A DNA stretch of 23,120 nt from CAYLLN01 sp036496265 (GTDB taxonomy: Bacteria; Planctomycetota; Planctomycetia; Pirellulales; Pirellulaceae). The stretch's first letter is position 1; every line of letters starts with the position of its first letter. This document shows, piece after piece, positions 16,676 to 23,120 of the stretch. The notes under the pieces were generated by a model. That model worked only from the letters and a program-made list of their open reading frames with translations. It was not told where the DNA came from and ran no database searches. Position numbers and translations under genes: made by a program. The stretch spans positions 1 through 23,120 of the forward strand of contig DASXLL010000145.1 of assembly GCA_036496265.1 (NCBI GenBank), given 5' to 3'.

Positions 16676-16977
16676 TGATAGATCAACCCCTTCGGAGCAC
16701 GTCGAGCAATTCGCGGCATCGCCAGAGACTAACGAATGCCCGGCGGCGAGTCAATTATTGACTCGCGTCCCCTTTTCCTCCCCGTAACGAATGCCTGCCG
16801 GCGAGTCAATTATTGACTCGCGTCCCCTTTTCCTCCCCGTGATAGATCAACCCCTTCCGAGCACGTCGAGCAATTCGCGGCATCGCCAGAGACTAACGAA
16901 TGCCCGCCGGCGAGTCAATTATTGACTCGCGTCCCCTTTTCCTCTCCTTTCCTCTCCCCGCGTCCCCTTTTCCTCCC
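16676..16977. repeat. REP-like repeat array, order X-Y-Y-X-Y
   Basis: X units (54 bp) lie at 16676-16729 and 16840-16893. They differ at one base (CTTCGGAGC against CTTCCGAGC). Y units (55 bp) lie at 16730-16784, 16785-16839 and 16894-16948. Each Y holds a perfect palindrome, GCGAGTCAAT-T-ATTGACTCGC (16746-16766, 16801-16821, 16910-16930), then GTCCCCTTTTCCTC. A partial Y tail follows at about 16959-16977. The palindrome and pyrimidine-rich tail resemble REP sequences mobilised by RAYT (TnpA-REP) transposases; no such transposase is in the window. The last Y overlaps the 3' end of the next gene. Confidence 0.88.
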
Positions 16978-18125
16978 AGGGCGCTGCTCAAGTCAATAAT
17001 CAAGCCTGACCCCTTTTCCGGTCCTTTTCCGGTCCGTGGAGGATAGGGTACTTCATTCGAGGGCGGTACTTCAGCTAGGTTGTAGTCCCAAGGTGGGGGC
17101 CATTTTGTTACTAAGGCTTTGATTCCGGCGGTTCGGGGCACCAGGACGCAAATGCCCTTGGATTGTACGATGAAGTTGCCCTCGGGTGTTTCATCGTTGG
17201 TAGTGTATCGATCAGCGCGCGTCAATCTCTCTGCGAATGTCGTCCCCCAGCACATAAATGCGTCGGCAGGCAGGCGGTATAGATTTCGCGCCGGCGTCGT
17301 TGGCCGCTGACCGTCGTTTGTGGTCCAGACTAGCTTGCCGTCACGTTGCCTAATCTCGATGCGTGGTCGCGATTCCAATACTGCGAGCTTTTGCAATATA
17401 CTTGACGCAACGAAAATAGGCTCGTGTCGGCGATTTACCAGCGAGATCTCATAATACGATTCCCCGCCTTGTGGTCGCGAGTTTTCGCCTCCTATGGACA
17501 AATTGTGCACGACGGCATGACCGGTTGTCAGTGCGCTCCTGAGCACGGATTCGCCGTGAATCTCATTCAGGCTGATGGGCCGTGATGCTCCACACATTCG
17601 GCCACGCAATCTAATTATATAATCGGCGACTCCAGTTATATCCGATAGGTTGAGTGCTCCGCGACCTCTTCCCACGATTTCCTCAAGTACAACCAATTGC
17701 GCGTAAATTCGTTCCGATTTTGTTTCCTTTGGTATGGCGATTTTAAATACGCGACCGGCTGTGCGATTCTCTTCCAGGATCACGCTTTCTTCACGGCCAT
17801 TTCCGTCGAACTCAGAGCCGTTTCCCGATGGGGCTTCCAGTTTTATGATTCTGAGGTCGTCGTCATAAATCGCCAGGTGGCAGACCTGCGGTCCGCGGGA
17901 CTCCAAGAATGGGTTGTAGATTGCACCAACGCCGCTTGATGCTCGAATGGCCCACGCAAACGTGTAATTTGTTTCTGAGTGACCTTCTTCTTTCGCGAGC
18001 AATTCCAAGGATGGCTCGCTAACAAATGTGCCGTCCTTAATTTGTCCGTATCCTTTGGCAGGCTCGACGAAACCTGGGGGCGGCGTGTTGAGGGTACATA
18101 GGACAATGATGCAGTAACTGATCAT
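16893..18125 (-). CDS. Unrecognised protein, probably exported, downstream partner of the RTX/dockerin gene
   Basis: I do not recognise a family in these 410 residues. The N-terminus (MISYCIIVLCTLNTPPP) may be a short signal sequence. The body is a mixed alpha/beta-looking sequence with blocks such as HLAIYDDDLRIIKLEAPSG, RVFKIAIPKETKSERIYAQL, YYEISLVNRRHEPIFVASS and ICVLVPRTAGIKALVTKW. The last ~45 residues (from GKGPEKGSG to ESIIDSPAGIR) are translated from REP-like repeats, so the original C-terminus was probably near codon 365. The gene starts 20 bp after the stop of the giant gene and is probably co-transcribed with it. Its GC content (about 52% in two sampled 60-base lines) is well below that of the 5' part of the giant gene. 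Confidence 0.6.
   Translation of the reverse strand: MISYCIIVLCTLNTPPPGFVEPAKGYGQIKDGTFVSEPSLELLAKEEGHSETNYTFAWAIRASSGVGAIYNPFLESRGPQVCHLAIYDDDLRIIKLEAPSGNGSEFDGNGREESVILEENRTAGRVFKIAIPKETKSERIYAQLVVLEEIVGRGRGALNLSDITGVADYIIRLRGRMCGASRPISLNEIHGESVLRSALTTGHAVVHNLSIGGENSRPQGGESYYEISLVNRRHEPIFVASSILQKLAVLESRPRIEIRQRDGKLVWTTNDGQRPTTPARNLYRLPADAFMCWGTTFAERLTRADRYTTNDETPEGNFIVQSKGICVLVPRTAGIKALVTKWPPPWDYNLAEVPPSNEVPYPPRTGKGPEKGSGLIIDLSSALGGKGDAGRGKERKRGRESIIDSPAGIR
16988..17035. repeat. Related REP-like fragment inside the 3' end of the next gene
   Basis: TCAAGTCAATAATCAAGCC (16988-17006) is an imperfect relative of the Y palindrome. It is followed by TGACCCC and two tandem copies of CCTTTTCCGGT (17012-17022, 17023-17033). 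On the minus strand the GGAAAAGGGGTCAGGCTTGA reading is a phrase I associate with REP/RAYT repeats. Confidence 0.55.
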
Positions 18126-18145
18126 AGGTCATTCTGCCGGTGTCG

Positions 18146-21100
18146 TTAGTCACCTACAACCCACCGGACGTCATTTGGAGTCCTTCCAACCCATGTTGGC
18201 GGATCGGTTGTATCCTGGCTTTGCGGGTTCTTCGAGTATCCAGCAAAATCCACTTGCCAGTTGTTCACGCCTACCAGGTGAGCTTGGCCAAAAGCGTACC
18301 AGTGCACGACCCGTATTGGAACACGAATTGATTGTGTGACGCGATTGGATTTCCACATTAAATACATCGAGAAATAGTCGCTAAAGAAAACAACATGGAA
18401 TGGGTAGTCTGGTTGCTGTGGATCTGTTCCAGATCCAGGTGTTAGTCCAACCTCTGGGGAGTCCGCTGTCTCGCTGGGATTTGGGTCGTAGATTACATTT
18501 GCGTCGTCTAATAAATGTTCACCCCAGCCGCGTCGTTCCTGGCTGTTGTCCAAAGTGCGGACGATTTCCGTGCTGTCCACGACCTGCGTCCAGTCGAAGT
18601 TATTTCTACTTTCTATAGGTACGTCTAGACTTAAGCCGTTGCGGTTGAATACGATTCCTTCCGGCGGTGGATTTCCGACTATTGTGCCCAGGCCTAAACA
18701 TTTACCGCCCCCACACGGGTAAATATCAACGCCACCTGGTACCGTGTTTGCAGTAAGTCCAACATTCTTTGGCCGTTTGATATTAAAGGTGGCCGGTATG
18801 CCGCCTCCGGCGGCTCCGCCGACCTTTCCAGATACTGAGACCTCCTTCTCACCTTCGTCTAGCCAGTAGAAGCTGATTGTGTTTCGGCTGAGATCGGCAT
18901 CTGTTAGTGGCACTACGTAGCCGGCGGCAGGCGTTGAAACCCAGTTGCTTATTGCCTTGGTTGGGATATTCCACTTAACGTCGGTGACGGGCATGTCTAC
19001 CCTGCCCTTCGCTGTGGCCTTCAGAATTACTTGTTCGCCCACCCACATCGTTCTAGTTACGCCGGATACTGGTAAGTAACCTGTGATCCCGCCTTCACTG
19101 TTCGCGAATCCCTGCTGTATCTCGATTGTGTCCGCGAAGACATTAATTGTTGCGAGCAGGCTCGCGAAGCCGCCGGCGAGGACTTTGATGCGGAAAAATG
19201 TTTCGCCGAAGAAGCCGGCGGCGGCGTGGAAGATGAAGGCACCGGTGGCGGGGTTGAGGTCGACGGTGCCTTGTCCGGATGGGGGTTGGGAGGCGAGTTG
19301 GGCGGTGAGGACTTGGGTGGGCGGCGGGGCGTTGTCAGGCTCGTCCGGATTGTATTCGGGGTCGCCTGGCTCGTAAGGCGGCGGCTGATATTTGCCGCAG
19401 TTGAGCGGGCCGGGCGATGGGTAGTTGAGGACGTCGGGGCAGAGGACGCCTTCGTCCCAGGGAACCGAGAGCGTGCCGCCGCTGAGGACGACGTAGGGTT
19501 GGTTGTTGGCGCCGAAGACGTCGAAAGCTTCCACGAAGGGCGCTTGTGGGTTATCGGGGAAGCAGCTTTCGGGGACGGAGTAGTTCGGTCCGGAGTTGCA
19601 GACGGAGTTTTGGGAGAGGACATCATAGTAAACCGCGTAGGTCTGGCTGTCGTTGTTAGTCACGGCAGAGGAATTGAACGTGAAGGTCAGGCCGGCGGGA
19701 GCCATTGGTTCGCCGGTTTCGGGGTCTGCCTGAGGCACCACGTCCAGTTTGCTCGTGGTAATGCTGACCGTGTATTGGGTGTTGGGATCGAGCAAGGGAA
19801 AGCTCACGCCATCCGTACCCGTGTTTTGGCCAAACTGGGCGGCACGGGTGCGAATTTCGGACATCGAAAGCCCGTCCGGCCCGGTGAGCGTGACTTGGAC
19901 ATAGCGTTCGTCGGATATGCAGCCGCCGGAGTCTGATGGAACGACGCAGAGGCCATTGTTCGGGCTGTTGTCCAAGTCCACATCGCCGATGCGGGACCAA
20001 TTGAGATTAACGGCGACGGAGCGGTCGGTGAAGTCGAGCGTGTCGACGATCGTCACGGATTGATCGGACGAGCCACTGAGCGGAGCGCCGGTGACGCTGT
20101 CGATGTGGACGTGGAAGGCGGCGCCGCCAGCGGCGAGTTGGTCGTCGGTCAGTTCTCCGGTAGAGATGAAGAACGAGGCGCTTGTATCACCAGGTTCGAT
20201 CTCGACAGTGTCCGCCTGTGACTCGTAGTTGTCGGGGCTGATCGCGGTGTCATCAACCGTGTGATAGGTGATTCTCACGGGAACATCGCTGGGGACGGTG
20301 AGCAGGAATTGGCCGTCGAAATATGAGTCTTCGGTGGCGGTGCCAGTCCCGGAGAGGGAAACCGCTGGGATGCTGTCTTGATCCAGAACGTTGGCGCCGA
20401 TGTTATCGTCGAGAACGTCCGTGCCGATGTTGCCATACAGCCGGTCGTCGCCTGCGCCGCCATGCAGGGCGTCGTTGCCGGCTCCGCCGAGGAGCAGATC
20501 ATCGCCGGTATCGCCGTCGATCGTGTCGTTACCCAGGCCACCGAGTTCTTTGTCATCGCCCGTACCGCCGCTGAGCGTGTCGTTGCCAGAGCCGCCGAAG
20601 AGGGTGTCGTCGCCGTCTTCGGTGTAATAGCCGACGTAAGACAAATTGCTTAGGTCCCAGCCGCCGTCGAGAGTGTCCGTGCCGCCCTGACCGTAGAGGG
20701 TGTCGTTGCCGGGACCGCCTTGGAGGAAGTCTTGATCGTCTTGAGCGGTTTCGGGAGCGGTGGCGCTGTCGTCGTCGCTTAATGAGGCGTCGAGAGGCAG
20801 GGCCGGGAGACTGTCGCCGAAGGGGTCTAACGTGGTGATAAACGAGTCGAACGCGTCAATAGAGGCGCTGTCGCCGTAGAGCGTGTCGTCGCCCGTGCCG
20901 GCGTCGAGGTAGTCGCTGCCGGGGCCGCCGATCAGTAGGTCGTTACCGGCTTCGGCATAGATGCCGTCGTTGCCAGCGCCGCCGTCGAGCAAGTCGTTGC
21001 CGGGTTGCATCCAGGGGAACGAGTCGCCAAAGCCGCCGAAGTCGCCGTCGAGGCCGTCGTTGCCGGGGCCGCCGAAGATTCGATCGTCGCCGCCGAGGCC

Positions 21101-23120
21101 GGTCAGGATGTCGTCGCCATCGCCGCCGTCGAGGAAATCGTCGTCGGCGCTGCCGGTGCCGCTATCATTGCCGTCGCCGCCGAAGAACCAGAGCGGGGCA
21201 GCTTGTGCGTAGTCCATTTGTACGACATCGTCGCCGCCGTGAGTGCGAATGTGGACGGAATCGACCGTGATGGCACCGTAGTCGATCGTGGTGGGGTGAT
21301 TGAAGAGGTTTGCAATATCCAACGAGGTGACCGTGTAGCCGTTGGCGGCGTTGCGCGCGGTGGGATTGTAGTCGCCGGGGCCGTTGTTGAGCTTATCGAG
21401 CTCCTGATTAATGTCGAGGACCGAGAAAAAGAAATCGCCGCTAACATCGACCATCGGCGCAGAGCCACGAGGGCCGCCGAATTGCGTTTCGCTCCAGGTG
21501 TTGTAGTAGTTGATCAAAATCAAGGCATCGAGCGGAGAGCGGACGCCATCCCCATCCACGTCGAAGCGATCAGTGGCGTTCTGCCAGCCCCACCCGGATT
21601 GCCCGGTTAGGGCGGCGTCGCAGGCGACGGCGTCCATGGCTGTGATAATTCCGTCGCCGGTGATGTCGTAAGCCGGGCCGGTGGCGGGGGAGGGAATCGC
21701 CCACTGGTTTGCCCAGACGTTCCAGTGAGATTGCTGATCCTTGCCTACGTACACCGGATCGCCGAAGTCGGTGCCCTCGACGTGAAGAATGGCCTGGCCG
21801 GTTTCGGCTTCGTGGACCACGAATGAGCCGGGGGAGAGGCGGATGACGTTGTTGGCTTCGTTGGCTTCGTCGATCTCGCCGGTGTTTTCGACGCCGCCGG
21901 AATCGACTTTGGCAATGAGATAGTAGTCGGTCTGGGGGTCGGTGAACGTGGGAATGATGGGAAGGGTGTAAACGCCTTGATGCGGGTTTTCGACGCGGAT
22001 GCTTTGGTTGAGGAATTGGTCAGGAGTTATGCCGTCGGCGGAGGTGTAGAGGCCGATTGAAAAGGGATGCAGATCGGCATCCTCGCCGAGAACAGCGTAT
22101 TGGATGTAAAGCTTGGCGCCGTCGGAGTAGAAGGCAGTGGGGGCGATTTCGGCGGCAGTTACATTCCCGATGTTGATCGTGGCGGCGTTGCTGACGACCT
22201 GGCCCGTGCTGAAACGGTAGGTGAAATTATCGTTTTGGACGGCGGCATTATTGGGGTAGTAGTCAAAGGTGCCGTCGTCGAAGAGGTAAACGATGCCGTG
22301 GGAGGGCGGCGTAACCAGGATCGCCGTAGGTGTGGCACCAGCGGGATAGACGGCTCCCTGGAGGACGGTTGTCGCGTTGTGGATCGGCTCGCCCGCGGTC
22401 AGGTTATAGTCGTGATTGCGGGCAATGAGCGAGGTATCGAGTGGAATGACGGAGAGATAGACGTCGCCATAATCTTCGAGATAACCGTCGGAGGCGGCGT
22501 AGGTAAAAACGTCGTCGCCGGTGTAGCCGGGGTTGGGTGTATAGATGAAACCACCATTGGCGGCGATGTTGACGGTGCCGTGGAGCGGATGGCTGGCGAG
22601 GCGGGCGGTGAGCGTGTGGCCGTCGGCCACGGAATCGTTGGCAAAAAGGCTGGATTGAGCGACGTTCAAGGCGACGTTTTTGGTGACCGTGTAACTCTTG
22701 TCGGTGGCGACGGGCGGGTCATCGACGTATATCGAGGCGGTCATTGGGTCGGCGAGGTAGCCGTCGGAGGCCTGGTACGTGAAGGAGTCCCAGCCGGTGA
22801 AGCCGGTGTCGGGCGCGTAGGTGAAGTGGCCGTCGGGATCGAGGGAGAGCGTGCCATAGTGGGGCTCGATGAGGCACGAGGCGGTGAGGGTGTCGCCTTC
22901 GGCGTCGGTGTCGTTGGCGAGGACGCTGGGAAATGCGGTGAGAGTCGTGTTGATCGCTGCGGCGTAGTCGTCGGTGTTGGCAATCGGGGCCTGGCCGCCG
23001 TCGCTGGTGACGTCGATCGTGACTGTGGCGATGCTGCTGCCGTATTCGTCGCCGATGGAGTATGTAAACGAATCGGCGCCGACAAAGTTAAAGTCGGGCG
23101 TGTAGGTGAAAGTATTGCCG
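18146..23120 (-). CDS. Giant exported Ig-like/dockerin/RTX multidomain protein (5' end beyond window)
   Basis: The frame is open from the right edge to the stop at 18146, over 1650 codons; the ATG at 22744 is internal. Domain order from the N-terminal side is as follows. Tandem-95/cadherin-like Ig repeats (VLANDTDAEGDTLTA, HGT...FTYTP...GxDSFTY) occupy about 22170-23120. A CARDB-like domain is at about 21810-22165. Dockerin type-I loops are DITGDGIITAMD (21632-21667) and DVDGDGVRSPLD (21527-21562), plus a weaker DVSGDFFFSVLD. About twenty RTX nonapeptides (GGxGNDxLx) span 20377-21187, and a Calx-beta-like domain lies at about 20030-20365. A Cys-containing region and an FSMYLMW-containing C-terminal module end the protein. 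It is probably a calcium-binding cell-surface or secreted protein. The last ~330 codons are less GC-rich. Confidence 0.9.
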   Translation of the reverse strand, partial: GNTFTYTPDFNFVGADSFTYSIGDEYGSSIATVTIDVTSDGGQAPIANTDDYAAAINTTLTAFPSVLANDTDAEGDTLTASCLIEPHYGTLSLDPDGHFTYAPDTGFTGWDSFTYQASDGYLADPMTASIYVDDPPVATDKSYTVTKNVALNVAQSSLFANDSVADGHTLTARLASHPLHGTVNIAANGGFIYTPNPGYTGDDVFTYAASDGYLEDYGDVYLSVIPLDTSLIARNHDYNLTAGEPIHNATTVLQGAVYPAGATPTAILVTPPSHGIVYLFDDGTFDYYPNNAAVQNDNFTYRFSTGQVVSNAATINIGNVTAAEIAPTAFYSDGAKLYIQYAVLGEDADLHPFSIGLYTSADGITPDQFLNQSIRVENPHQGVYTLPIIPTFTDPQTDYYLIAKVDSGGVENTGEIDEANEANNVIRLSPGSFVVHEAETGQAILHVEGTDFGDPVYVGKDQQSHWNVWANQWAIPSPATGPAYDITGDGIITAMDAVACDAALTGQSGWGWQNATDRFDVDGDGVRSPLDALILINYYNTWSETQFGGPRGSAPMVDVSGDFFFSVLDINQELDKLNNGPGDYNPTARNAANGYTVTSLDIANLFNHPTTIDYGAITVDSVHIRTHGGDDVVQMDYAQAAPLWFFGGDGNDSGTGSADDDFLDGGDGDDILTGLGGDDRIFGGPGNDGLDGDFGGFGDSFPWMQPGNDLLDGGAGNDGIYAEAGNDLLIGGPGSDYLDAGTGDDTLYGDSASIDAFDSFITTLDPFGDSLPALPLDASLSDDDSATAPETAQDDQDFLQGGPGNDTLYGQGGTDTLDGGWDLSNLSYVGYYTEDGDDTLFGGSGNDTLSGGTGDDKELGGLGNDTIDGDTGDDLLLGGAGNDALHGGAGDDRLYGNIGTDVLDDNIGANVLDQDSIPAVSLSGTGTATEDSYFDGQFLLTVPSDVPVRITYHTVDDTAISPDNYESQADTVEIEPGDTSASFFISTGELTDDQLAAGGAAFHVHIDSVTGAPLSGSSDQSVTIVDTLDFTDRSVAVNLNWSRIGDVDLDNSPNNGLCVVPSDSGGCISDERYVQVTLTGPDGLSMSEIRTRAAQFGQNTGTDGVSFPLLDPNTQYTVSITTSKLDVVPQADPETGEPMAPAGLTFTFNSSAVTNNDSQTYAVYYDVLSQNSVCNSGPNYSVPESCFPDNPQAPFVEAFDVFGANNQPYVVLSGGTLSVPWDEGVLCPDVLNYPSPGPLNCGKYQPPPYEPGDPEYNPDEPDNAPPPTQVLTAQLASQPPSGQGTVDLNPATGAFIFHAAAGFFGETFFRIKVLAGGFASLLATINVFADTIEIQQGFANSEGGITGYLPVSGVTRTMWVGEQVILKATAKGRVDMPVTDVKWNIPTKAISNWVSTPAAGYVVPLTDADLSRNTISFYWLDEGEKEVSVSGKVGGAAGGGIPATFNIKRPKNVGLTANTVPGGVDIYPCGGGKCLGLGTIVGNPPPEGIVFNRNGLSLDVPIESRNNFDWTQVVDSTEIVRTLDNSQERRGWGEHLLDDANVIYDPNPSETADSPEVGLTPGSGTDPQQPDYPFHVVFFSDYFSMYLMWKSNRVTQSIRVPIRVVHWYAFGQAHLVGVNNWQVDFAGYSKNPQSQDTTDPPTWVGRTPNDVRWVVGD

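Noticed and set aside
16676..16948. X/Y units as a CRISPR array
   Set aside because: The 54/55-bp units are themselves repeated, with no unique spacers. There are no cas genes, and the strong palindromes fit REP-type repeats.
22741..22744. ATG at 22744 as the start of the giant gene
   Set aside because: The same frame continues without a stop to the right edge and encodes further Ig-like repeats with the same motif, so the ATG is internal.

Overview
The window looks like a chromosomal segment of a planctomycete, most likely of the Pirellulales type. The evidence is a secreted sulfatase, a secreted DUF1080 (3-keto-disaccharide hydrolase) protein, a very large exported protein with tandem Ig-like, dockerin and RTX domains, the futalosine menaquinone route (MqnD family), Tat and lipoprotein exports, high GC in most genes and generally weak Shine-Dalgarno sites. 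This placement is by gene content, not by any database match. I see no rRNA, tRNA, CRISPR array or intact insertion sequence.

Layout. 1-54 is the end of a plus-strand gene. 169-1743 (-) is an ammonium transporter, divergent from transketolase (2096-4162, +) across a 352-bp region with a perfect 8-bp inverted repeat. From 4163 to 5611 there is little coding: palindromic hairpins, a truncated TIR-like gene (4594-4950, -) and a repeat element (copy A). Next comes a compact set of mostly divergent and convergent single genes: MqnD family (-), alpha/beta hydrolase (+), sulfatase (-), lipoprotein alpha/beta hydrolase (+), DUF1080 protein (-), MerR-type HTH/TPR protein (+), double GGDEF protein (+), Tat-exported peptidase-like protein lacking its zinc motif (+), then an rpsR-thioesterase pair (-).

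From 15.99 to 17.03 kb is a repeat-rich island. It holds copy B of the repeat element seen at 5.3-5.6 kb, in inverted orientation, followed by an X-Y-Y-X-Y array of 54/55-bp REP-like units whose last unit supplies the C-terminus of the neighbouring gene. From 16893 to the right edge is a minus-strand two-gene unit: a multidomain RTX/dockerin/Ig-like protein (5' end beyond the window) followed 20 bp later by an unrecognised exported protein. The last ~330 codons of the giant gene and all of the downstream gene are clearly less GC-rich than the rest, which suggests an exchanged 3' cassette.

Functionally, the sulfatase, DUF1080 protein, two lipase-like hydrolases and the dockerin/RTX protein fit a surface- and polysaccharide-oriented heterotroph. 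The most unusual material is non-coding: the paired repeat elements with conserved blocks, a conserved hairpin and two heptamer arrays that are expanded in one copy and contracted in the other.
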